The notes beneath the pieces are model-generated. The model did no database searches. It was not told where the DNA came from and worked only from the letters and a program-made list of their open reading frames with translations. This document shows, piece by piece, positions 13,101 through 21,790 of a stretch of 64,000 nt of DNA. The DNA comes from Cavia porcellus (lineage: Eukaryota; Chordata; Mammalia; Rodentia; Caviidae). Every line of letters begins with the position of its first letter. Position 1 is the first letter of the stretch. The stretch covers positions 131,704,337-131,768,336 of the forward strand of contig NW_026947485.1 in assembly GCF_034190915.1 (NCBI RefSeq), written 5' to 3'. The position numbers and the translations under genes were made by a program.

Positions 13101-16100
13101 CAAACCAGTGTGATTGGGAATCATGATTACCACGTACTTTCATGTATTCTTATCGTTTCTTATACTAGGGAAAATATTCGGTATTTATACATGTGAGTTT
13201 GATTTATTTCACTTATGAGTATGGTCTCGAGCTGCGTCCATTTATTTATAAATGTCTCAATGTGATCATTCTTTATAGCTGAGTAGTACTCCATTGTATA
13301 AAAATACCACAACTTTTTTATCCATTCCTCAGTTGATGGACACTTAGTTTGTTTCCAAGATCTGGCTATTACAAATTGTGCTGCTATAAACATGGGTGTA
13401 CATATATCACTTGGTATGATGCTTTCAGTTCTTCTGGGAATATGCCTAGAAGTGGAATAGCTGGGTCAAATGGTGCTTCCAGTCCCAGCTTTCTGAGAAA
13501 TCTTCAGACTGACCTCCACAATGATTGCACCAGTCTACACTCCCACCAGCAGTGTAGGACAGTTCCTTTTTCCCCACAGCCTCTCCAGCATTTGTTGTTG
13601 GTGGTTTTCTTGATCTTGGCCATTCTTTCGGGAGTGAGATGAAATCTCAGTGTGGTTTTAATTTGCATTTCTCTAATGACTAGTGATGCTGAATATTTTT
13701 TCGTATATTTATTTGCCATTTGTATTTCTTCATCTGAAAATTGTTTATTCATCTCACATGCCCATTTTCGGATGGGGTCTTTGAATTTTGGGGGTCTGAT
13801 TTTTTTTAATTCTTTGTATGTTTTAGACAGAAGTCCTTTGTCTGAGGGGCAGTTCACTAGGATTTTTTCCCAGTTTGTGGGTTTTCTTTTCACTATGTTA
13901 GAGATTTCTTTCGATGTGCAGAAACTTTTTAATAAGATGTGATCCCAGTTATTGACTCTGGGAAGTATTTCCCGTGCGGTTTGAGTCTTGTTCATGAATT
14001 CTCTACCTACCCCTATCAAGGTTTTTACCCAATTTGTCTTCCAATAGATTTAGTGTCTCTGTTTTAATATTTAGATCTTTGATCCATTTAGATTTTATTT
14101 TAGTATATGGTGACAGGCGTAAGTCTAGTTTTAGTTTTCGGCATATGGAGAGCCAGTTTTTCCAACACCATTTATTAAAGAGACTGTCGGGGGCTGGGGA
14201 TTTAGCTCAGCGGCATAAGCACCTGCCTTGCAAGCAGGCAGTCGTGAGTTTGATCCCCAGTACCGATTAAAAAAAATAAAATAAAATAAAATAAAGAGAC
14301 TGTCATTCTTCCAGTGAACATGTTTGGCCCCTTTATCAAAGATAAGGTGGTTGAGTGTGCTTGTAGTTGTGGTTGTATCTTCTAATCTATTCCATTGGTC
14401 TTCGGCTCTATTTTGATTCCAGTACCATGTTGATTTTAGTACAGTTGCTTTGTAGTATAACTTCAAGTCAGGGATTGTGATGCCTCCTGCCTTGCCTTTG
14501 CTGTTTAGAACTGTCCTTGCTATTCTAGGTCTCTTCCCACTCCAGATGAATTTTAGGATTGGTTTCTCTAGATCTATGAGGTATGTTGATGGTATTTTTA
14601 TCAGGATTGCATTGAATCTGTATAACAGTTTTGGGAGAATGGCCATTTTCACAATATTTATTCTTCCTTTCCGTGAGCAAGGGATGTCTTTCCATTTTCT
14701 GAGATCATCTTCAGTTTCATTTTTCAGTGTATTATAATTTTCCCTGTATAGGTCTTTCACTTCTTTCGTGAGAGTAATTCCTAAATATTTCATTTTCTTG
14801 GTTGCTAGTGTGAAGGGTGTGGCTTCTCTGATTTCTCTCTCTGTCATTTTGTTGTTAGTGTATAAGAATGCTATTGATTTTTGAGTATGGATTTTGTATC
14901 CAGCCACATTGCTGAATTTATTTATTATATCTAGGAGTCTTTCAATGGAGTTTTGGGGATCTTCTATATAAAGTATCATGTCATCTGCAAATAATGATAA
15001 TTTAACTTCTTCTTTTCCTATCTTTACGCCTTTTATTTCTCTTTCATGTCTGGCTAGTATTTCCAGTACTATATTAAATAGGAGCGGTGACAGGGGACAT
15101 CCTTGTCTTGTGCCTGATTTTAAAGTAAAGGCCTTCAATTTTTGGCCATTTGGTAGGATACTGGCTGTTGGTTTGTCATAGATGGCCTTTATTATGTTGA
15201 GGTAAAGACCATCTATTCCAATTTTCTGCAAGGTTCTTATCATAAATGAATGTTGTACCTTATCAAAAGCTTTTTCTGCATCTATAGAAATGATCATGTG
15301 ATTCTTACTTTTGACTCTATTGATATGGTGGATTACATTTATTGATTTATGTATACTGAACCATCCCTGCATACCTGGGATGAATCCCACTTGATCATGG
15401 TGTATAATCTTCTTGATGACTTGCTGCATCCTATTTACCAATATTTTATTGAGGATCTTTGCATCTGTGTTCATTAGGGAGATTGGTCTGTAGTTCTGTT
15501 TTTCAGTTGGGTCTTTCTCAGGTTTTGGTACTAGAGTAATATTTGCTTCCAGGAATGACTTGAGAAGGATTGCTTCCCTTTCAATTTCATTGAAGATTTT
15601 GAGGATTGTCAGCATTAGGACCTCTTTGTATTTCTTTAGAATTCTGCAGTGAATCCTTCTGGGCCTGGGCTCTTGTAGGTAATGACTTAATTACATTTTC
15701 GATTTCATTAATAGAAATTGGTTTATTCAGCAGATTTATATCTTCTTGACCTAGCTTTGGTACTTCATATGCTTCTAGAAATCTGTCTATTTCTTCTGTG
15801 TTATCAAACCTTTGAGAGTAGAGGTTTTTGATATAGGTGTTGGTGATCTTCTCTATTTCTATTGGGTCTGTAGTGATTTCACCTTTTTCATTCCTTATTG
15901 CATGAATTTGAGCTTTTTCTTCCCTTTTTTAAATAAGGTTGTCTAGGGGCTTATCAATTTTATTTATTCTTTCAAAGAACCAACTCTTTGACTCATTGAT
16001 TCTTTGTATTGTTTTCTTAGTCTCTATTGCATTGATTTCTGCTCTGATTTTTTATTATTTCCTCTCTTCTTTTGGCTTTGGGCTTGACTTGCTCTTCTTT

Positions 16101-17968
16101 TTCTAGATGTTTGAGGTGTAGCATCAAGTTATTTATTTGTATTTGTTCTGTTTTCCTGATGTGGAAACTCATTGCAATAAATTTTCCTCTGAGGACAGCT
16201 TTCATTGCATCCCACAGATTTTGGTAAGTTGTATTTATGTTTTCATTTGTTTGAAGATATTGTTTAATTTCTTCTTTAATTTCCTCTGTGACCCACTGAT
16301 TACTCAAGAGTGTGTTATTCAGTTTCCATGTGTTTGTGGGATTTTTGCAGTATCTTTTATCATTAATTACTAATTTCATAGCGCTATGATCTGATAACAT
16401 GCAGGGGATGATTTCAACTCTTTTGCATTTCTTTAAATATGTTCTGTGAGTTAATATATGGTCTATTTTAGAGAATGACCCATGTACTGCTGAGAAGAAT
16501 GTGTATTCTGTTGTTTTTGGGTGGAATACTCTGTATATGTCTATCAATTCCATTGGTTCACAGGTGTGATTCAGTTCTTTTATCTCTTTGCTGATTTTCT
16601 GTCTTGTTGATCTGTCCATTGGTGTCAATGGTGTGTTAAAATCTCCTGTTATAATTGTATTACTGCTAATTTGGTTTTTCATTTCTGATATTACTTGTTT
16701 TATGTAACTGGGTGCTTTGGAATTTGGTGCATACATATTTAAGATAGTTATCTCTTCCTCTTGAAGTTTTCCCATAACCAGTATGTAATGACCTGCTTTA
16801 TCTCTTCTGATCATTATTGGTTTGAAGTTCACATTGTCTGCAAACAGAATCGGGTTCCTGTTCCATGAAGTATTGTTTTCCATCCTTTGACTTTCAGTCT
16901 GTGAGTATCTTTTTGGGTTAGATGGGTTTCTTGTAGATAGCATATGGTTGGATTTTGTTTCTTGATCCATTCTGCCAGTCTATTTCTTTTAATTAGTGCA
17001 TTGAGACCATTTACGTTAATGGTTATAACTGTTATATATTGGTTTATTGGTGACATGTTATATTTCTGCTGTTGCATCTTTATCTTTCTGTTCTATTTAA
17101 TTGTCTGCTTTGTTAAGTGGTTTTTTCTTAAGTGTATCTAGACTGTCTTTCAGTATTCTTTGTAGGATTGGCTTGGTGATCACGAATTTCTTCAGCTGTT
17201 CTTTGTCGTGGAAGTATCTTATTTCTCCATCAACTTTTAAGGACAGTTTTTCAGGGTACATCAGTCTAGGTTGGAAATCATTTTCCTTTAGGGTCTGAAA
17301 TACTTCACTCCATGCTCCTCTTGCCTTTATTGTTTGCGTTGAGAAGTCTGCTGTTATTCTGATAGGTTTTCCTTTATAGGTGATCTGTCTTTTCTCTCTG
17401 ACAGCTTTTAATATTCTATTCTTTTGTTCGATTTCTGGAATGGTGATTATTATATGTCTGGGTGTAGTTTTATTTTGGTTATGGCTATTTGGAGTTGTAT
17501 ATGCCTCATTGATCCTGATAGCAGTTTCCAATTTCATGTTTGGGAAGTTTTCAGCAATTACGTCTCTAAATATCCTCTTGACATCCTTTGTATTGTCTCC
17601 TTTTTCATTTATCCCTATCAACCTTATGTTGTTTTTCTTTGCGTCATCTTGCGGTGTTGAATTGTTATTTCTTGATTTCTTGTTATTTTTAAAAGATCTT
17701 TCCTTTCCTGTTCACTGGCTGCAATCTTGTCTTCGAGGTCCAAAATTCTATCTTCGCATTCATTCAGGCGGTTTTTACAACTTTCAATGGAGTTTTTGAT
17801 TTCCTGTATATCTCTTTGCATCTGTTTTATATATTGTTTGTTTCTTATATTGTTCATCCAGAGATTCTATCTTTTCGTTTAGTTCCTCTAATTTTTTAGC
17901 TGTGTCTTCTTTAGATATGTTCAGCATCTCCTTCATTTCTTTTATTGTTACTGTCTTTCAATAGTTGG

Positions 17969-18016
<48 letters not shown>

Positions 18017-21000
18017 ATTGGTGGTTGACAACATGGTGTTGTGGAATACAGACAGACAGTAAAATGATTGCTGCAGTGAAGCAGCTAACAGCATCTGCTT
18101 CTCAGACTTCCCTAAAACCTACTTATTGAAGAAAAGTCTCTAGTACAATACAGTTTTTAAGATTAGTCTTGATAGTGTATGTTAGGTCTCTAGACTCGCT
18201 CATCTGTGTGCCTGCTGCTTTGCCTGTGAATCACATCTCTGCAGTCCTCCTCACTCTGCCTCACCATGGTAACCACTGTTGCAATATCCAGCTGCGCCTT
18301 TGAGTACTTTTTATTGTTCTGTGAGGTCATGCAATATTTTTCTGGGTCTAACATAATTTCATTCAGCATCATCACCTCTAGATGCATCCATGTTGTGGCA
18401 AATGGCAAGATCTCCTTTTTAAAGGGTGAATAGGAGATATATATATATCCCAAAAATTCACTCACCTAGGTATACTGACTTCATTTCCATATTTTTGCTG
18501 TTGTAAATAATACAGCAATGAACATGAGACTACAGATATCTTTATGAGATGATACTTTTCATCTTTTAAATTTTTTTATTAATTTATTGGTACAATATAA
18601 ACACAGTGATCACATTCATCATACGGAATTTGTACCTATACATGATGTATCCTGTTTCCTTTCTTTTCTTTCCTACTCCTTCCCATCCCTTCAACCACTC
18701 TTCCTCTCATTTTCAAAGCTTTGATTCAATTTTATCCTTCTTTTATCGTTTTTGTTTTCTTTTAAGTATATACCCAGAACAGGAATTTCTAGGTTTTATT
18801 TGATTTTAATTTTATTTTATTTTCAATTTCTTTAGGAACCTCAATTCCTACCAAGTAGTTCTTTATGTTTTCTTTTCTCCACATCTTCACCAACACTTGT
18901 TATCCTCTGTCTTTTTGGTAATGGATAAGTTTCGTTTTAATGAACAGAAGCAGCATTTGGGTGAACCACCTATCACAGCAATTAGCAGAATAACAGTGTA
19001 ACCCGCAATTTCCTCCTTATTTTTAGTCGTTTTATCTCATCTTGAACACTTCTGAGTATATTTACTATTACTTAAAAAACAGTGACTAAAATGTTATTTA
19101 AATAAATTGGAGTTCTACAGGCTATGGCCAAGAACAGTCTAGTCTAATATGGCTGCAGCCAGTCGTTCATTGCTAGATGATAATAACATGGCTGGTGATA
19201 ATAACATCTTTACTGCATTTCCTTTGCTCTAGGACAAGAGCAAGAAGGGTGCTTCTGGTTCCAGAGCTCCCAAGAATGGAAGTAAAGCAAAGGACTCGGC
19301 CAAGGTAAACATGGGGCAATAAATGCACTACAAATTAGTTCAGGAATTACATGGAAATGGGATTTATTCTGTTTGTAATTTAGTTTCTTGGTTTAAGTTA
19401 TTTAGAATAAAAGATATTTAAACACTGACTGTCCCCTGGCATACTTCACTAATGAAATGAATTTTTAAAATTACATGTCTTTATGTGGATGTGTATATAT
19501 GTGTGTGTATTTTACATATGTATTCTTTTCCTAAGTACCTAGTACTTCAAAAAACTAAATGAGTTTTCTGAGTACAATTTAAGTTGCCTACGTTTCCTTC
19601 TCTTATTATACTTAAGTATGTGATTTATATAAATTTTAGAGCATGGAAGGTAGAATATAAACTCAAGGACAATATTGGTTTCTATGGTCCAGTGTAATCA
19701 TTAGACAGCACTTGAGGAGAGTAATACATAATAGGGCTACTATTTCATGTATTAGTTAGATTTCCATCATTATAATGGCTACCCAAGACAATGCAGAGAA
19801 AAGTTTTATTTCAGTTCATGCCTTGGGAGGGCCCAGTCCGTTTTGCTCCTCTGGAGAGGCAGCACATCATGGTGGGATGCATGTGGCGGCACAGATTGCT
19901 CACCTCATAATCCAGGGAACAAAGAGGAAGAGTTGAGGTACCACAGTCCTCTCTGAGGCACAGCCCCAATAGCCTAAAGGACTCCCATGAGGCTCCACCT
20001 CCTAAAGGTGATGGCACCTCCGAGCAGTGCCACTTGGAGGACCAGTCCTTTTACAGATGGATCTTTGGGGAACATTCAACATCCAACTTACAGCAGTAAA
20101 TATCTTTTTATTATTCCTCTAGAAAGTAGAATGAAGACTAATGAATGGAAGTTAGAGGGCCCAGCTTAAGTCTTAGATTTGGGCACTGATGGGGCACAAC
20201 ATTTGGGAGCTTCCTATTATTAAAATTACTGAAGTTTTGATTAGGAATGGACAGTAAAGTAGACAATTTCTTTCCAGTTTCAATAACATACCACACAATG
20301 GTTGTAACTGTGATCCTTTATTTTAAGAAATTCATGGTACAGCTTTAAAAACTGTAGTCAAATTGCATTAAAGCCCTTAAAGACAAGATGATAAAATCTT
20401 GTAATAGATTCCATTAAATGACACAAGAAACATGCTTAATAATTGACAGTTACTCATGCCATTATATCTCAATATATTAAATATTTCTTTGTTTATTGTT
20501 TTACTTTAGTTATAACAAAGTAGTTTGTCAACCTCTTAACAAGAAATAGGAAACATAATTACCACATACAATGAGTGCATTATCTGGGCAGCCCTGTCCC
20601 AAAATCCAGAAAAAGGATAGATCCTTGAAGAATGATGGAACAGTCCTACCCAGAAGCACCTGTGCATTAAAAAAAAATTACATACGTATGCCCTTTTTAG
20701 GAATCAAATTTGGAATTAAAAATTTAACATGCATCATGTTTGGGCCAAATGAAGAAGATAAACTTGAGATTATCTTGTCTTCTTCCACTGACTGCTATCT
20801 TCTGTCCCTTTATTTCTGAGAAGCTTTATGAAGGTTTAGCTTTTTTTTGGGGGGGGGGGACTAGGAAGGTTTATCATATTATAAATCTTCTCTTGTGGAT
20901 CACTTTTTTAACAACTTAATTCAGAAAAGAAAGACCTTGCTGATGGTTTTGCTTTCCCTTCTAGAAAACAGAGGAAGGTTCCAAGCCAAAAAGTGATGCA

Positions 21001-21039
21001 AAAAATACAAAAAAAGGTGATGATAAAAATACAAGTTAA
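1055..21039 (+). CDS. CAST: CAST (calpastatin), 3' nine coding exons; partial gene
   Basis: Calpastatin is the cytosolic inhibitor specific for calpain-1 and calpain-2. It has four inhibitory repeats, each with subdomains A, B and C that wrap around the calcium-bound protease. The coding exons here are 1055-1105, 1630-1701, 4294-4392, 7065-7169, 8619-8711, 9888-9932, 10530-10622, 19233-19304 and 20965-21039, all with AG acceptors and GT donors. Translation gives the C part of repeat 3 ([10 protein letters not shown]), then all of repeat 4: A (DKLSDSLG), B ([12 protein letters not shown], the TIPPxYR core that blocks the active site) and C ([11 protein letters not shown]). A basic tail follows. 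Upstream exons lie outside the window. Every exon is a multiple of three in phase 0, so skipping one keeps the frame. Identity rests on recalled similarity to human calpastatin over all exons and is very secure. Confidence 0.97.
1630..1701 (+). CDS. CAST: CAST coding exon b (repeat 3 subdomain C)
   Basis: The exon has 24 codons, with acceptor attttgcag and donor gtaagt. It contains [16 protein letters not shown], the amphipathic C subdomain of repeat 3, which docks on the penta-EF-hand small subunit of calpain. Phase 0 at both ends. Confidence 0.95.
1702..4293 (+). other. CAST intron
   Basis: AT-rich, with a nested inverted repeat at 3197-3264. No other element is recognised. Confidence 0.6.
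3197..3264. repeat. Nested inverted repeat
   Basis: Outer arms caataaccc (3197-3205) and gggttattg (3256-3264) enclose inner arms gaagaagc (3218-3225) and gcttcttc (3231-3238). It could be a small decayed DNA transposon or chance structure. Confidence 0.55.
4294..4392 (+). CDS. CAST: CAST coding exon c (linker between repeats 3 and 4)
   Basis: The exon has 33 codons beginning [17 protein letters not shown] and ending APPPDTA, with donor gtaagt. The upstream pyrimidine tract is interrupted by taatgaaag. The start at 4294 was chosen because it keeps phase 0 and aligns with the human exon. The segment is rich in Ala, Thr and Pro, as expected of the disordered inter-repeat linker. Confidence 0.93.
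5170..5297 (+). mobile_element. Young ID SINE with 16-bp target duplication
   Basis: The tRNA-Ala-like head (A box tagctcagcggcataagcg, B box gttcgatccc) is followed by an impure poly(A) tail. The direct repeat gaaattctgatggatt at 5154-5169 and 5298-5313 flanks it exactly. The intact duplication means a recent insertion in a CAST intron, in the sense orientation. Confidence 0.93.
5635..5716. repeat. Two short perfect inverted repeats
   Basis: Arms of 10 bp (5635-5644/5652-5661, loop 7 nt) and 11 bp (5685-5695/5706-5716, loop 10 nt) lie 23 nt apart in a CAST intron. Either alone could be chance. Confidence 0.75.
6303..6400 (+). mobile_element. MIR SINE fragment
   Basis: It reads atttcatggctcagaaaatt, ttcagagaaggtaaatac, cacacagtaagcaaatg, the MIR core in the + sense (compare gaggaaactgaggcacagagaggttaag). 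Confidence 0.6.
6696..7060 (-). pseudogene. Coding-like stretch of unknown origin, possible retrocopy fragment
   Basis: On the - strand an open frame runs from within the antisense of CAST exon d down to 6696. The part from about 7028 reads [20 protein letters not shown] and continues with varied, hydrophilic, protein-like content, unlike the low-complexity frames around it. GC content is also higher than in the flanking intron. I do not recognise the family. It may be a fragment of a retrocopied gene or simply an open stretch of unusual intron. Confidence 0.3.
7065..7169 (+). CDS. CAST: CAST coding exon d (repeat 4 subdomain A)
   Basis: The exon has 35 codons, with acceptor accttttag and donor gtaaaa. 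It contains [19 protein letters not shown], the A subdomain helix of repeat 4 that binds the large-subunit EF-hand domain of calpain. An alternative acceptor three bases downstream (after aag) would drop one Lys; 7065 gives the same length as human calpastatin. Confidence 0.94.
8194..8322 (-). mobile_element. B1 SINE
   Basis: Reverse-complement B1 typified by tttttgagacaggatttt, ggctggccttgaactc and cagcctcctgagtactgg. Length and internal layout fit a 7SL-derived B1 element in a CAST intron. Confidence 0.88.
8619..8711 (+). CDS. CAST: CAST coding exon e (repeat 4 subdomain B)
   Basis: The exon has 31 codons, with acceptor gcttgcag and donor gtaacc. [15 protein letters not shown] is the inhibitory core: in calpain-calpastatin structures this TIPPxYR region loops around the active-site cysteine without being cut. 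All signature residues are present. Confidence 0.96.
9888..9932 (+). CDS. CAST: CAST coding exon f (basic linker of repeat 4)
   Basis: A 15-codon microexon reading [15 protein letters not shown], with acceptor gttttaag and donor gtaaat. It is the lysine/proline-rich link between subdomains B and C of repeat 4. It is too short to stand out as an ORF and was recognised from its flanking splice sites and the human counterpart. Confidence 0.92.
9960..10215 (+). repeat. Pyrimidine-rich interspersed repeat, copy 1
   Basis: Phrases such as actgatcacattctagtgg and a long C/T-rich block (ttcccatttac) parallel 18575-18770. The shared order suggests one repeat family, possibly an L1 3' end. Unclassified. 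Confidence 0.4.
10530..10622 (+). CDS. CAST: CAST coding exon g (repeat 4 subdomain C)
   Basis: The exon has 31 codons, with acceptor atatttcag and donor gtagag. [13 protein letters not shown] is the C subdomain. Human calpastatin has Ala where this sequence has Val in DPID(A/V)LSGDLD, a conservative change on the helix. It ends [10 protein letters not shown]. Confidence 0.95.
11060..11290 (+). mobile_element. L2 LINE 3' fragment
   Basis: The phrases tcttcaggaagacttctctc and gaatgcctggtattta resemble the L2 3' end in sense orientation. This is an ancient repeat; boundaries are approximate. Confidence 0.5.
13160..17080 (-). pseudogene. L1 ORF2 remnant (endonuclease-reverse transcriptase)
   Basis: Endonuclease pieces are visible at 17077-16829 and 16970-16017, with residues such as YLQETH and the SDH motif. 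The reverse transcriptase spans 15615-14131 and includes [10 protein letters not shown] and [16 protein letters not shown]. The C-terminal Cys motif is in 14019-13504 (CWRGCGEKG), and the end at 13393-13160 shows [12 protein letters not shown]. At least four frame changes and the ID insertion break it. Confidence 0.9.
14189..14291 (+). mobile_element. ID SINE inserted inside the L1 (13-bp target duplication)
   Basis: Same ID subfamily as the one at 5170, with an (AAAAT)n-type tail. The duplication taaagagactgtc occurs at 14176-14188 and 14292-14304. Body plus duplication adds 116 nt, not a multiple of three, and shifts the L1 ORF2 frame. It is therefore younger than the L1. Confidence 0.93.
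17097..17940 (-). pseudogene. L1 ORF1 remnant
   Basis: Two frames cover the coiled coil (17857-17624) and the RNA-binding RRM plus C-terminal domain (17621-17097, containing [17 protein letters not shown]). A frameshift near 17622-17640 separates them, and the N-terminus is lost to 5' truncation. In intact L1 this protein is the nucleic-acid chaperone that trimerises on L1 RNA. Confidence 0.88.
17968..18015. repeat. (GT)n microsatellite
   Basis: About 22 nearly pure GT units just outside the 5' end of the L1 and before the L1M fragment. Confidence 0.97.
18030..18935 (-). mobile_element. Older L1 (L1M-type) 3' fragment, split by an insertion
   Basis: Reverse-oriented phrases such as catccatgttgtggcaaatg, aatgaacatgagac and ctccacatcttcaccaacac match the end of ORF2 and the 3'UTR of mammalian L1M elements. 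A pyrimidine-rich block at about 18555-18770 interrupts it. It is much more diverged than the adjacent L1. Confidence 0.75.
18555..18770 (+). repeat. Pyrimidine-rich interspersed repeat, copy 2
   Basis: It contains cagtgatcacattcatcat, tacatgatgtatcctgtttc and a C/T-rich block, in the same order as 10030-10210. It splits the L1M fragment at 18030-18935 and is therefore a later insertion. Confidence 0.45.
19233..19304 (+). CDS. CAST: CAST coding exon h (basic C-terminal tail)
   Basis: The exon has 24 codons, with acceptor tttgctctag and donor gtaaac. It reads [20 protein letters not shown] and then DSAK. It follows the largest intron in the CAST part (8.6 kb), which is swollen by L1 insertion. 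The tail is disordered and strongly basic. Confidence 0.95.
19748..20098 (-). mobile_element. MaLR-type LTR (non-coding retroviral LTR relic)
   Basis: It reads catcattataatggctaccc, agcacatcatggtgggatgc and a decayed tail. The layout fits a rodent ERVL-MaLR LTR in reverse orientation in the CAST intron before the last coding exon. It encodes nothing. Confidence 0.6.
20965..21039 (+). CDS. CAST: CAST last coding exon with stop codon
   Basis: The acceptor is cccttctag. The exon has 24 codons and TAA at 21037-21039, and continues as 3'UTR to about 21054 before a consensus donor (gtaagt). It starts [10 protein letters not shown], like human, but human calpastatin as I recall stops soon after SKPKDD, whereas here the frame runs on with about 13 more residues rich in Lys, Asn and Asp. 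The stop lies 15 nt before the exon junction, too close to trigger nonsense-mediated decay. Confidence 0.92.
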   Translation, partial: KTEEGSKPKSDAKNTKKGDDKNTS

Positions 21040-21070
21040 AGTTTACAGTACCTGGTAAGTTGGGTGTTTG

Positions 21071-21166
21071 TTATAAGTAAATATCACTCTGGATTTACTT
21101 ATAAATAAGAGTAGAGTAAATCTCTTCCCATAACATAGGCATCCTAGCCTGTGTTATGGGAAGAGA
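21071..21166. repeat. Two adjacent inverted repeats (hairpins) in the last CAST intron
   Basis: Hairpin 1 has perfect 12-bp arms at 21071-21082 and 21093-21104 with a 10-nt loop. Hairpin 2 has 20-bp arms at 21121-21140 and 21147-21166, matching except for one T that can pair as G-U, with a 6-nt loop (atccta). They start 16 nt after the donor at 21055. Function unknown. Confidence 0.9.
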
Positions 21167-21443
21167 TACGATGTCGACCTCTTTGCAAAATTAGCATGTT
21201 ACAATTTTTAATAAAATGTCCTCAGTTAATATTAACATAAATATCAACACATGGCAGGATGGGGAGAAGTATTCTTTAGTGTTGGGTGGAAATGGCAATA
21301 TTTTTAGAATAGAGGCAAAGGACAATATTGACGATTGATGTTTCTCTCATTGTTGGAAAGTAAACTACCGAGCTTGATTTTAATTTGTGGTGACTGAAGA
21401 AATCCAAAAAATGAAAGAATCTCTGAGTGCCGTCTTGAGAGAG

Positions 21444-21790
21444 GGTATTTTGGTTACTTTTCCATCGTTGCTTGAACAAAATGCCCAACATGCAAAATGA
21501 AGGAAAGAAGGGTTTATTTAGCTCACTGTTTGTGGAGGTTTCAGTCGATAATCAGTTGGCTCCAAAGGTAGGGTGGTATGGCACTGGGGCAACACTTCAA
21601 GGCAGCAGCCACCAAAAGCAGCCAGAACAAAAGGGTAGAGGGGAGAACAAGCCTCTCCTCCCTTATATTGTAAGCAGGCCACCCCCTATTTCTGGCCAGA
21701 ATGGAAGGATCCTGGTTCCCTGCTGAGTCTTAAACTTCTAAACTTCTCAAGTTGATACAATGTATCAACCATAAGAGGGGTCCTATCTAA
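21444..21790 (-). mobile_element. MaLR-type LTR relic
   Basis: The + strand starts ggttacttttccatcgttgc and gggtttatttagctcac, the complement of the LTR 3' end, and closes with ctcaagttgatacaatg. It lies in the CAST intron that splits the 3'UTR. Confidence 0.65.

Larger units (their letters stand above)
11634..17943 (-). mobile_element. LINE-1, 5'-truncated and inactive, about 6.3 kb
   Basis: From right to left it shows ORF1 (coiled coil then RRM/CTD, 17857-17097), ORF2 endonuclease (17077-16017), reverse transcriptase with a FADD catalytic box (15615-14131), the Cys-rich C-terminus (14019-13160) and a long 3'UTR ending in an A-rich tail near 11634. The direct repeat ttgttactgt (11624-11633 and 17944-17953) is a likely target duplication. 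ORF1 lacks its start and has one frameshift; ORF2 has several frameshifts plus an ID insertion, so it cannot move. It sits antisense in the largest CAST intron. Confidence 0.9.
10623..19232 (+). other. Largest CAST intron in the window
   Basis: The 8.6 kb are mostly repeat: L2 (11060), the 6.3-kb L1 with its ID, GT repeat and L1M fragment. Only about 1 kb at the left and 0.3 kb at the right is unassigned. Confidence 0.7.

Noticed and set aside
13349..13642. Several + strand frames in 13.3-17.8 kb
   Set aside because: They are antisense shadows of the L1 ORF1 and ORF2 relics.
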